Assembly (NCBI GenBank): GCA_002500505.1
Contig: DLRM01000040.1
Coordinates: 1-38,188, forward strand
Source of the DNA: Planctomycetes bacterium UBA7888
GTDB lineage: Bacteria > Planctomycetota > UBA1135
Length of the DNA stretch: 38,188 nt
Direction: 5' to 3'
Shown here piece after piece: positions 23,959 through 31,273 of this stretch. The notes below the pieces were generated by a model. The model had not been told where the DNA came from and searched no databases. It was given only the letters and a program-made list of their open reading frames with translations. How positions within the stretch are numbered: the stretch's first letter is position 1; each line of letters opens with the position of its first letter. Made by a program: the position numbers and the translations under genes.

Positions 23959-24561
23959 ATGCGATACTGCGCACTTCCAATCCTCCCCCTTCTCCTTCTC
24001 CCTGCATGCTCCCTTTGGGATGGCATTTGGGGCGAAGATGGTTCTACCGAAGTCACCACACCTTCAACTCCCAGGACCACATTCGCCGAAGCTCCCGAGA
24101 TTTTGACTCCTTCTGCTCTTCCTAATTTCGTGGACATTCATAACTTTGTCATCATGTCGGAGACCGTTGCGGGATCCGGTCAACCTGGTAACGATCAATA
24201 TGCTGAGCTAGCTACCAAAGGTTACACCGGAGTCGTGAACCTTTGCCCTTCTAGTGAAGCTCAACCTGAGGGCGCGCGGGAAGCCGCCAATGCTGCAGGC
24301 TTGCACTACGCCGTGATTCCGGTCACAAGCGAATCCCTAAGTATCAAGGATGCCCACCTTCTTAGTGAAACTCTTGCCCGGTCGGGCTCTGGCAGTGTTT
24401 TGGTGCATTGCCGAAGTGGTAACCGCGCCGGCGCCCTATGGGGCATTTACCGCGGCGTGACGGAGGGTTTGTCCGTTTCCGATGCAGTACTCGCTGCCAA
24501 AGATGCCGGCATGCGCTCGCCAGCGCTTGCGAAACTTGTCGCAAAAGCCCTGACTTACTGA
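23959..24561 (+). CDS. Lipoprotein with DUF442-type (PTP-like) phosphatase domain
   Basis: This 200-residue protein starts with a lipoprotein signal, MRYCALPILP then LLLLPAC with Cys17 as the lipidation site. A short linker follows. The domain from about 55 to 195 resembles the DUF442 / TIGR01244 phosphatase-like family of the dual-specificity phosphatase fold. An SGQP segment opens the domain and VVNLCP follows. The active-site loop is VHCRSGNRAG, with C151 and R156 as the presumed nucleophile and phosphate-binding Arg. In this family the spacing is C-x4-R rather than the classical C-x5-R. Most relatives I know are cytoplasmic or fused to sulfur-metabolism domains, so membrane anchoring outside the cytoplasm is notable. 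Substrate unknown. Confidence 0.8.
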   Translation: MRYCALPILPLLLLPACSLWDGIWGEDGSTEVTTPSTPRTTFAEAPEILTPSALPNFVDIHNFVIMSETVAGSGQPGNDQYAELATKGYTGVVNLCPSSEAQPEGAREAANAAGLHYAVIPVTSESLSIKDAHLLSETLARSGSGSVLVHCRSGNRAGALWGIYRGVTEGLSVSDAVLAAKDAGMRSPALAKLVAKALTY

Positions 24562-24567
24562 AATGCC

Positions 24568-24629
24568 AACTCTACTCAGATGCGTCGGATTCTGCATCGA
24601 ACCTGAAGTATCTGAGTAGAGTTCGATGC
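24568..24629. repeat. Nested inverted repeats between convergent genes, possible bidirectional terminator
   Basis: AACTCTACTCAGAT (24568-24581) is perfectly inverted at 24610-24623. A second pair, GCATCGAAC (24594-24602) and GTTCGATGC (24621-24629), overlaps the right arm, so only one of the two stems can form at a time. The element fills the 70-base gap between the convergent phosphatase and coiled-coil genes. There is no strong T-run on either side, so a Rho-independent terminator is possible but not typical. Confidence 0.55.
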
Positions 24630-24631
24630 AA

Positions 24632-25366
24632 CTAGAACGGACGTCCGCCGCCGCCTTGACCACCACGGCCACCGCCACCACCTTGGCCACCACCACCCCA
24701 CCAGCGGGAACTTGAAGACTCCTCTTGGTAGGTAGTGAACTGATCGGGGAACAACACATTCGATAGGGCATCGTTTGTTGTGTCCCGCATGACCTGCATT
24801 TGCTCGCGCATGTACTCACGATCAAAATTGCCGCCGTCACGCATTTCGGAGAACAGCTCTGACCGCTTGAGGCTTGAGTCGGCAAGGATGTCGCGCATTT
24901 GTACAGCTTGGGCATCGTTGAGGCCTAACTTCTCTTGCCAATCTTGCATTTGTCGATCAAGGCGTGATTCTCGGCGCTCTTGGTCGCGCGTTTCACGTTC
25001 TTGAGTCCTGTTGAGCTCCCGCTCCTCCATAAGAGCGTTAAATTCTGCCCGCATTGCTGATGGAGGTGGAGGCATTCCGGAAAGGGCACCGGGATGATCC
25101 GACCCTACGTTCATAGCTTCGGGCGGTGGAGCAACAGCAAGGGTGCGTCGATTTTCCAGTTGATTTCGCAGCAAATCAACTTCGACCTGAAGAGCGGAGA
25201 CGGACCGGGCCAAATCGTCTTCGGGTGCTTCACCAGGCAAGGTGGGCAAAGCAACAGATACGCTGGCTTCAGGGACAGGCTGGCCGGTGGTTGTGACAAA
25301 CCAGGCGCCAAAAACACCGCCAAGGACGGCAACGAGAACTAGGACAAGGGGGCTACTTTGATTCAT
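24632..25366 (-). CDS. Membrane-anchored coiled-coil protein with Gly-rich tail, Spy/CpxP-like segment
   Basis: This 244-residue protein has a single N-terminal hydrophobic helix (about 5-25) and an exported remainder. Residues about 50-75 form a short coiled coil, then a Pro-rich stretch, then a highly charged helix rich in Glu and Arg (about 105-145). A segment LGLNDAQAVQMRDIL (about 150-165) followed by further helices resembles the LTxxQ repeats of Spy/CpxP periplasmic proteins, but the match is weak. The last 25 residues are almost all Gly with a few Gln and Arg, after SRWWGGG. The start at 25366 was chosen because the hydrophobic helix begins at once. Upstream extension would cross a hairpin. 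Role unknown; a periplasmic stress or scaffold role is a guess. Confidence 0.6.
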   Translation of the reverse strand: MNQSSPLVLVLVAVLGGVFGAWFVTTTGQPVPEASVSVALPTLPGEAPEDDLARSVSALQVEVDLLRNQLENRRTLAVAPPPEAMNVGSDHPGALSGMPPPPSAMRAEFNALMEERELNRTQERETRDQERRESRLDRQMQDWQEKLGLNDAQAVQMRDILADSSLKRSELFSEMRDGGNFDREYMREQMQVMRDTTNDALSNVLFPDQFTTYQEESSSSRWWGGGGQGGGGGRGGQGGGGRPF

Positions 25367-25377
25367 GGTGCAATGAG

Positions 25378-25400
25378 AACCCCACAAAGAGGTGGGGGTT
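25378..25400 (-). terminator. Hairpin downstream of the SLC13 transporter
   Basis: CCCCAC (25380-25385) and GTGGGG (25392-25397) form a 6-bp GC-rich stem with a loop of AAAGAG; flanking AA/TT pairs extend it with one bulged G. It lies 56-78 bases past the transporter stop and just ahead of the coiled-coil gene. The T-run after it on the minus strand is poor, so it could also be an operator. Confidence 0.35.
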
Positions 25401-25455
25401 TCGATGGCTTTCAGAGGGCTGGCAGAGACTGCCACGAACAAAGATTGTATCAGGT

Positions 25456-27252
25456 TTAGCCGAGGGGGAGGGCAAAGGTCACGGCCGCCCAGGCCAATAT
25501 GGACAGCGGAATCCCCATTTTCAGGAAGTCTCGGTATCGGTAGCCGCCAGGTCCATAAACCATGAGGTTTGTTTGGTGGCCAATTGGGGTTGCAAAGCAA
25601 ATACTGCCCCCAAAGGCGACGGCAAGAATAAAGGCTCGCACGAGCGAATCAGAGTTTCCCTCCCAAGCGCCGGAATCTGACATTGCCTTGCCTGTCTGAA
25701 TAGCAATCGGCGTAAGCAATACAGCTACTGCGCTATGGCTAATCAGGGCATTGAACAAAATACAAAGGGCAACCAAGCCGCCCAGGACAGCCCGTGGACC
25801 CCAATCAGCAAGAGCGTCAACAATGCCTCCCGCAAAGAAACTCGCTGCGCCAGTAACCTCCATTGCCTTGCCAAGTGCAAGAGTTCCAACAACAAACATT
25901 AAAATAGGCCAGTCAATTGCACGATAGGCGCGGCGAGTTGTAACGCAGCCTGTTGCTACCATCAAAATCGCGCCCGTAAGCGCAGCCATGGGAAGTGGAA
26001 CTTGTTTCACGCCAAAGACCGAATAGGCCACAAACATCGCAACAACGGCCGCAGAAATAATGAGCGCCTTTCGTGCGTTTTCGCGAAGAACTACCCATTC
26101 GTGTGCGCCACGGAGAAGGAAGAAGTCCGAGCCTGCGCGGAGCTTGACTTGGGCTTGTTCGGTTCCACAAACAAGCAACAAGTCCCCGGCTTGCAATCGC
26201 AATTCGGATGCGCGTTCGCGAATGTGGTATCCATCACGCAAAACAGCGACAGTCACGGCATTAAAGTCGCGCCAAAGATGTAAGTCCCCCACCTTGCGGC
26301 CCACGATGGACGAGTGCGGCGCCACGGCAATCTCGAAAAACTCCATCGTCTTGGGGTCGAAGGATGTGTCGTTAATCATCTTCAAGCCAAGTGTGGTCTG
26401 AAGGTTGGCCAGTTGATCTACTTTTCCGCGAAGCATGACAACATCGCCAGCTTGAATTACCTCGTTGTGATAAGGCGGCCAAGTCATCGCTTCGTCGCGC
26501 ACAAAGAAAAGCATTTCGACACCAGCCTTCACAAACGCGTCCTTAAAGGTACGGCCAACAAGGGGCGAGCTCTTGCGGATTACTAGCTCGGTTACATATT
26601 CTCGTTGAGCCGCATCACCAACCATGGTGGAAAGCGTGTGACGAACGGGGACCAACTTTCGAACAAAAATCGCCATAAACACCACGCCACCAAGAGCCAT
26701 CGGGATTCCCAAGGGGCTCATTTCAAACATTCGAATCGGGGCATAGCCAAGGTTTTCTGCGGCACCACTCACTAACAAGTTAGTGCTCGTTCCGACCAAG
26801 GTGCACATGCCTCCCAAAATACTGGCGAATGAAAGTGGCATCAGAAGTCGTGAAGCAGCAACGCCGGTCTTTTGCGCCAAACCCAAAAGAACGGGAATGA
26901 ACACCACAACCACTCCCGTGTTATTTAATAGGGAAGAAACGACCGCTACAATAATCCCTGTCAGGAACACCATCCGCCGCTCTTTGCCGCCGCTGTACTT
27001 CAAAACGGCCCGCGCGACAAATTCCACAGCCCCGGTTCGATTCAAGCCCTCGCCAATGACATAAAGGGAGGCAATGGTAATGACCGCATAGTTGCTGAAC
27101 CCGGCGGCGGCTGCGGTCAGGTCTAAAACACCGGTTGCCACAAGAACCACCATCAGGCCGAGGCCGATGGCGTCCATGGATGCCTTCTCAAGGACGAGAA
27201 GAATCAAGACCGCAAAGGTCAGTGCGACAACCAGGAGGGCGTCAAATCCCAC
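25456..27252 (-). CDS. SLC13-family permease with two RCK_C/TrkA_C domains
   Basis: This 598-residue inner-membrane transporter begins with GTG. Helices lie in two halves (about 5-200 and 400-595), separated by a cytoplasmic insert. The first half contains SLLNNTGVVVVFIPV and GTSTNLLVSG, and the second half SHSAVAVLLTPIA and ATPIGHQTNLMVYGPG, which are the paired hairpin and Na/anion-site motifs of SLC13/DASS proteins. The insert (about 215-385) holds two RCK_C-like domains, one around RKSSPLVGRTF and one around APHSSIVGRKV. Relatives carry sulfate, dicarboxylates or other anions; the substrate cannot be read here. A TAACAT box ends 9 bases before the GTG. A paralogue with the same layout is encoded at 31274-33100. 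Confidence 0.9.
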   Translation of the reverse strand: MGFDALLVVALTFAVLILLVLEKASMDAIGLGLMVVLVATGVLDLTAAAAGFSNYAVITIASLYVIGEGLNRTGAVEFVARAVLKYSGGKERRMVFLTGIIVAVVSSLLNNTGVVVVFIPVLLGLAQKTGVAASRLLMPLSFASILGGMCTLVGTSTNLLVSGAAENLGYAPIRMFEMSPLGIPMALGGVVFMAIFVRKLVPVRHTLSTMVGDAAQREYVTELVIRKSSPLVGRTFKDAFVKAGVEMLFFVRDEAMTWPPYHNEVIQAGDVVMLRGKVDQLANLQTTLGLKMINDTSFDPKTMEFFEIAVAPHSSIVGRKVGDLHLWRDFNAVTVAVLRDGYHIRERASELRLQAGDLLLVCGTEQAQVKLRAGSDFFLLRGAHEWVVLRENARKALIISAAVVAMFVAYSVFGVKQVPLPMAALTGAILMVATGCVTTRRAYRAIDWPILMFVVGTLALGKAMEVTGAASFFAGGIVDALADWGPRAVLGGLVALCILFNALISHSAVAVLLTPIAIQTGKAMSDSGAWEGNSDSLVRAFILAVAFGGSICFATPIGHQTNLMVYGPGGYRYRDFLKMGIPLSILAWAAVTFALPLG

Positions 27253-27261
27253 AACGACAAT

Positions 27262-27267
27262 ATGTTA
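27262..27267 (-). promoter_or_regulatory. -10-like box TAACAT for the SLC13 transporter
   Basis: Read on the minus strand, TAACAT ends 9 bases before the GTG at 27252; it lies in a 62-base gap. No Shine-Dalgarno site is seen. Confidence 0.4.
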
Positions 27268-27314
27268 GGGTAAATATTGATGTTCTGTGCAGGCTTCCTT
27301 GGGAGGAAATTAGT

Positions 27315-27848
27315 CTAAAACCATCGCATAAATCGGAAAGCCAGCTGGGGCACGGGCCTGGGGGTGTATTTACCCTCCGGAGCAACCAGCAAAAGAGTCA
27401 AATCTGGGCCAAAACGCCAGCCGCTGGGGAGCTCCCAGTCCCAACCGTAGCCACCATAAAAGCCAAGGTAATCGCCTTCGGTTTGAACGATATTCGGGGA
27501 TCCCTTTGCGCGAGCCCACACCGCACCGAAGCGCCAAGAGTCACGTCGGCCCACAGGATGAGGAGTGGTAAAGCGCATGCCAATTTGGACTTGCGACCAA
27601 TCGCCGGCAGCTGGATTCCCATCATCACTAAAAATCTCATCGTCCCATGGTTGAAAAGTTCCTAAAAGTTCCAAGGATGTTTTGTCTCCCGACTCCTCGC
27701 CTGGATCGCGAACAACCCCGCCACCCAAAGTGACTCCAATATTAGGCAGGGCGGAAAATCCACCGGTTACGTAAGTGCGCTTATCGAGAGCCTCCAGCCC
27801 CGTAGACGTCGAACATGAAAGTAGAAGAAAGAGGGACAAGTACTTCAT
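27315..27848 (-). CDS. Small exported beta-barrel-like protein
   Basis: This is a 177-residue exported protein. The N-terminus MKYLSLFLLLSC looks like a very short lipoprotein signal with Cys12, though a cleavage site further on cannot be excluded. The mature protein has alternating polar and hydrophobic strands rich in Gly, Trp, Tyr and Phe. It ends in RFMRWF with a terminal Phe, the pattern of an outer-membrane beta-barrel end signal. No catalytic motif is seen. It starts 9 bases downstream of the epimerase stop on the same strand, so it is probably read from the epimerase promoter. A TAAAAA box 6 bases before the ATG could add a separate start. The combination of a lipobox and a barrel-like C-terminus is odd. 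Confidence 0.65.
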   Translation of the reverse strand: MKYLSLFLLLSCSTSTGLEALDKRTYVTGGFSALPNIGVTLGGGVVRDPGEESGDKTSLELLGTFQPWDDEIFSDDGNPAAGDWSQVQIGMRFTTPHPVGRRDSWRFGAVWARAKGSPNIVQTEGDYLGFYGGYGWDWELPSGWRFGPDLTLLLVAPEGKYTPRPVPQLAFRFMRWF

Positions 27849-27857
27849 TTATTCTTT

Positions 27858-28904
27858 TTAGTTCAAAAACCAATCAAGGGTCTCGGCGAGACCTTCGGTA
27901 AAGCTTAGCTTAGGAGTGTAGTTAATCCCTTCGATTGCGCATTGAATGTCAGCAGTGGAATGAAGGATGTCCCCATCGCGGAAGGAACCGTAGAGAGGTT
28001 CCATGTCGGCACAAGGTCCTCCTCGTTCGGCAACACCATCGCGGAGTAAAACAAAAAGTTCATTCAAGCTCGTCGCAGAACCCAAAGCAATGTTGCAGAC
28101 CAAGGAAGGAGCTAGGCCAGGGTCATCGGACAGGGGCAATTCGACAAGGGCAGCAGCTAAATTGGCATGCACCACATCGGCAACAGGACAAAAATCGCGA
28201 GTAGTTTTGCCGTCGCCATTAATCGTGGGCTGAATTCCCGACTTCAGTTCATGAATCCAGCGAGGAATAACCGCAGCGTAAGCTCCGTCTGGATCTTGGC
28301 GAGAGCCCACCACGTTGAAGTAACGCAAGCCCACTGTGGAAAGTCCCAAGCTTCGCGACCAATTCTTTGCCAAAATTTCGCCAATGAGTTTGCTTGCGGC
28401 GTAGGGAGAAAGTGGTGTGCCAAGGCAATCTTCGAGGGCGGGTACGGCCGTTTCGTCTCCATAAACCGCGGAGGAAGAAGAATAAATAAAACGCTTCACC
28501 CCTGCCGCGGTAGCCGCTTCCAGCATGCGAGCACTTCCATTGACGTTGACATCATGGGTAAGGGCTGGGTTTTCCATGGATAAAACAACCGAGCCTTGGG
28601 CGGCTAAATGCAAAACGAAATCCACAGCTTCGCAAGATTTTTTACAAACCTCGTCGTTACGGATGTCGCCACGGATGAGCTGAAACCTGCCCCAAGCTTC
28701 GTCGCTAACCCGCGAGCGAACGTGGTCTAAATTGGCCTGTTTTCCTGTAGAAAAATCGTCCAAGCAAATCACTTCTTGGCCTAGCTCCAGCAAAGTTTCC
28801 ACGATATGCGAGCCAATGAAGCCTGCCCCGCCCGTAACGCACCAGAGACGGCCTTCGGCGCGAACGCTTTCGACAGTGGATAGGGGGAGGTCAGCCGCTG
28901 GCAT
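27858..28904 (-). CDS. NAD-dependent UDP-sugar epimerase, WbpP/TviC-like
   Basis: This is a 348-residue extended SDR. TGGAGFIGS (about 24-32) binds NAD, with D50 in CLDDFSTG. SSSSAVYG and SPYAASK give the catalytic Ser/Tyr/Lys set. The segment NVVGSRQDPDGAYAAVIPRWI, followed by INGDGKTTRDF, is characteristic of the UDP-N-acetylglucosamine/galactosamine 4-epimerases WbpP and TviC, which feed surface polysaccharides. The exact sugar is inferred. The first 20 residues are a leader less conserved than the rest. The ATG at 28904 sits exactly 6 bases from a minus-strand TAGAAT, part of a palindrome shared with the divergent binding-protein gene. The beta-barrel-like gene follows after 9 bases. Confidence 0.87.
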   Translation of the reverse strand: MPAADLPLSTVESVRAEGRLWCVTGGAGFIGSHIVETLLELGQEVICLDDFSTGKQANLDHVRSRVSDEAWGRFQLIRGDIRNDEVCKKSCEAVDFVLHLAAQGSVVLSMENPALTHDVNVNGSARMLEAATAAGVKRFIYSSSSAVYGDETAVPALEDCLGTPLSPYAASKLIGEILAKNWSRSLGLSTVGLRYFNVVGSRQDPDGAYAAVIPRWIHELKSGIQPTINGDGKTTRDFCPVADVVHANLAAALVELPLSDDPGLAPSLVCNIALGSATSLNELFVLLRDGVAERGGPCADMEPLYGSFRDGDILHSTADIQCAIEGINYTPKLSFTEGLAETLDWFLN

Positions 28905-28909
28905 AGGGA

Positions 28910-28921
28910 GATTCTAGAATC
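28910..28921. promoter_or_regulatory. 12-bp palindrome giving -10-like boxes to two divergent genes
   Basis: GATTCTAGAATC is a perfect palindrome in a 23-base gap between two divergent ATGs. TAGAAT on the plus strand (28915-28920) ends 7 bases before the ATG at 28928. TAGAAT on the minus strand (28916-28911) ends 6 bases before the ATG at 28904. Both fit leaderless starts, and both cannot be occupied by polymerase at once. Confidence 0.55.
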
Positions 28922-28927
28922 CCCTTC

Positions 28928-29785
28928 ATGTTTCGGTTTGCTGCCGCTGCTTTGCTATTACTGATTGCTTGCTCGCATCAATCAGAGGAGTCTTTCGTAC
29001 CAAAACTGGAGGGGCCGGCAACTCGAGCTGTCGTGATTGGTCCTTCCACGGCCGCGACTTTGGCCGCATTCGGTATTTCAAAACAAGTCGTCGGAGTTTC
29101 GGACTACTGCAGCGACCCTGCCTTCGCTCACTTGCCTCGAGTAGGTGGACAGCACGACCCTTCCTTGGAAAGGATTGCGGCCCTCCAACCCGATTTGGTT
29201 CTTGTGCAAGGTGCGAGCCCTTCCTTGCAGGAGTGGTGCTCGAAGAGCCAAATTACATTCCAAAACTTTCGGACAGATTCTTGGGCAGGATGGCTCCGCG
29301 AAGTCGAAGTTCTAGGCGAGCTGTTTGGAAAAAAGGAGCAAGCGACTCAACTCCGCAAAGAAGCCCAATCCAAGCTCAACCGCGTTTCCGGGACCACGAA
29401 AGTTTCGCCCACGGTCTTGCTCGTGGTGGGTCGGCGTAAAGGTGAAGCTTCGGGATTGGTTGTCGCAGGCGCAGCTTCCTTTCTTTCGGAGTTACTCGTT
29501 GTTGCGGGAGGAAAAAATGCCGCCGGAGAGAACGCTCGTGATTACTTTGACTTGAACGAGGAATCCCTTCTACGCTTGGCTCCAGAAGTTGTTCTAGAAT
29601 TCCTTCCGCCGGACAATCGCACTCAAGAGCTTTGGCGAAAAGCCTATCCCAATATCCCCGCTGTCCGCAATGGACGCGTTTGGCCCGTGACGGAGGCTTG
29701 GGCAGTGGAGCCTGGGCCGAGAATGCCTGATACAGCCGCCCTCCTTGCTGATTTGCTTGACAGCGCTGTGATTATGGCGCGTTAG
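28928..29785 (+). CDS. Periplasmic binding lipoprotein of a B12 or iron-chelate ABC importer (BtuF/FecB class)
   Basis: This 285-residue protein has a lipoprotein signal ending in LLIAC with Cys15. The body is a class III periplasmic binding protein. An N-lobe contains GPSTAATLAAFG and GVSDYC, then RVGGQHDPSLERIAALQPDLVLVQG, the motif typical of BtuF and siderophore-binding proteins. A long backbone helix follows (about 120-155), then a C-lobe with VVGRRKG and the LLRLAPEVVLEF segment. The ligand cannot be told apart between cobalamin and iron chelates. The matching ATPase and permease are at 33731-35484, 4 kb away on the same strand. With only 23 bases to the divergent epimerase gene, there is no room for a cobalamin riboswitch. 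Confidence 0.85.
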   Translation: MFRFAAAALLLLIACSHQSEESFVPKLEGPATRAVVIGPSTAATLAAFGISKQVVGVSDYCSDPAFAHLPRVGGQHDPSLERIAALQPDLVLVQGASPSLQEWCSKSQITFQNFRTDSWAGWLREVEVLGELFGKKEQATQLRKEAQSKLNRVSGTTKVSPTVLLVVGRRKGEASGLVVAGAASFLSELLVVAGGKNAAGENARDYFDLNEESLLRLAPEVVLEFLPPDNRTQELWRKAYPNIPAVRNGRVWPVTEAWAVEPGPRMPDTAALLADLLDSAVIMAR

Positions 29786-29795
29786 CCAAAGCGCC

Positions 29796-29801
29796 TAAAC
29801 T
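29796..29801 (+). promoter_or_regulatory. -10-like box TAAACT for pyruvate kinase
   Basis: TAAACT ends 9 bases before the ATG at 29811, only 10 bases after the binding-protein stop. The predicted leader is about 3 bases. Confidence 0.45.
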
Positions 29802-29810
29802 GCCCACCGA

Positions 29811-31256
29811 ATGCTCGAAAAGAACCTCGCACGTACAAAAATCATTGCAACCTTAGGTCCGTCATGTGGGCGAGAAACGCGCATGAAAGAAATGGTACGG
29901 GCGGGTGTCGATGCTTTCCGTTTCAACATGAGCCATGGCGACGAAGAGACGCGACGATCTTGGGTTGCGATGGCGAAGAAAGTGCGCAATTCTGTCAAGC
30001 GACCCGTCTCGATGATTTGCGATTTACGTGGACCACGAATTCGCTTGGGAATATGGGACAATGAACTGGTATTGCAAAAAGGCGAAGAGGTTGTTCTGAA
30101 GAGTGGGAAAACGATGGGCCGCGACGGGGCTATCCCTGTGGATTACTCCGCAATTGTGAAGGACCTTCGCGTGGGACACCGAATATTGCTTCGAGATGGC
30201 CGTGCCGAATTGAAGGTGCTTCGCAAAGCAAAAGGTCGAGTTCACTGTTCCGTTGTACGGCCAACCATCCTTTGCTCCAATCAAGGCGTAAACCTACCCG
30301 ACAGTAAAGTTTCGGCGCCTGCTCTTTCGGCCAAGGACCGCAAAGATCTCCGCTTTGCCGTGGAAATGGGAATGGACTGGATTGCTCTTAGTTTTGTGCG
30401 GAGCGCGGCAGACATTAAAACACTCCGAAAAGTATTAAAAAAACTGGGCACAAAGATCCCCATCATCGCCAAGATTGAGCACCCTGAAGCGGTGCGGAAC
30501 TTGAAGGAGATTCTCCAAGTATCTGACGCGGTCATGGTTGCGCGAGGGGATTTAGCCGTGGAAATGGGCCATGAAGTTGTCCCCACAATTCAAAAGAACA
30601 TCGTTCGCAAGGCGATTGAATCCTCGACCTCCGTCATCGTGGCAACTCAAATGCTTGAAAGCATGATGGACTCTCCGCAACCCACACGCGCTGAAGTCTC
30701 TGATGTCGCAAATGCCGTGGTGGACGGGGTTGACGCTGTCATGCTTTCTGGAGAAACCGCCGTAGGAAATCATTCCCTTGAAGCTTGCCGTGTTATGCAC
30801 CGCATCATGGACCGCACAGAGTCGGAATTGTTTATTGATTCGTGGCGGCTTCGCCCAGGTGTCAACCCTGACTGTCTTTCCGGTAATACGATTGCAATGG
30901 CAACCGTAAACGCCGCTGTTTATGCAGCTCACCAGGCTGGCGCAAAAATGATTCTTGCCTACACGGAAAGCGGGCGCACTGCTGCACTTGTTGCCTCCTT
31001 CCGAACACGCATTCCCGTCGTCTCTCTTACAAGCCGCGAAAAAACTTATCACCGCATGGCCCTTCTTTGGGGAGTCCGCCCAGGCTTAATCCCGACTCCT
31101 CGCTCCACCCGCGGTCGCAATAGAGCCGCTGCAAAAATGCTCGCAAAACGCTCTTACTTGAAATCCAAAGACCTCCTTGTCGCCCTCACTGGTTCCTTTC
31201 AAGTTTCGGGCTCCACTCGCACCATGCAGTTAATGCGCTTGGAAGACTTAGGGTGA
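29811..31256 (+). CDS. pyk: Pyruvate kinase
   Basis: Pyruvate kinase transfers phosphate from phosphoenolpyruvate to ADP as the last step of glycolysis. The 481 residues show TKIIATLGPS at the start, FRFNMSHGDEE, DLRGPRIRLG, IAKIEHPEAV with the catalytic Lys, VARGDLAVEMG and MLSGETAVG. The C-terminal domain is present and carries the YTESGRTAALVASFR segment. All catalytic positions I can place are intact. It sits 25 bases behind the binding-protein gene, but has its own close -10-like box. It converges on the second SLC13 transporter with a gap of 17 bases between stops. Confidence 0.97.
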   Translation: MLEKNLARTKIIATLGPSCGRETRMKEMVRAGVDAFRFNMSHGDEETRRSWVAMAKKVRNSVKRPVSMICDLRGPRIRLGIWDNELVLQKGEEVVLKSGKTMGRDGAIPVDYSAIVKDLRVGHRILLRDGRAELKVLRKAKGRVHCSVVRPTILCSNQGVNLPDSKVSAPALSAKDRKDLRFAVEMGMDWIALSFVRSAADIKTLRKVLKKLGTKIPIIAKIEHPEAVRNLKEILQVSDAVMVARGDLAVEMGHEVVPTIQKNIVRKAIESSTSVIVATQMLESMMDSPQPTRAEVSDVANAVVDGVDAVMLSGETAVGNHSLEACRVMHRIMDRTESELFIDSWRLRPGVNPDCLSGNTIAMATVNAAVYAAHQAGAKMILAYTESGRTAALVASFRTRIPVVSLTSREKTYHRMALLWGVRPGLIPTPRSTRGRNRAAAKMLAKRSYLKSKDLLVALTGSFQVSGSTRTMQLMRLEDLG

Positions 31257-31273
31257 ACGGAAGTAGGCCTCGC

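Noticed and set aside
28905..28927. Cobalamin riboswitch ahead of the binding-protein gene
   Set aside because: Only 23 bases separate the divergent start codons, far too few for a riboswitch.
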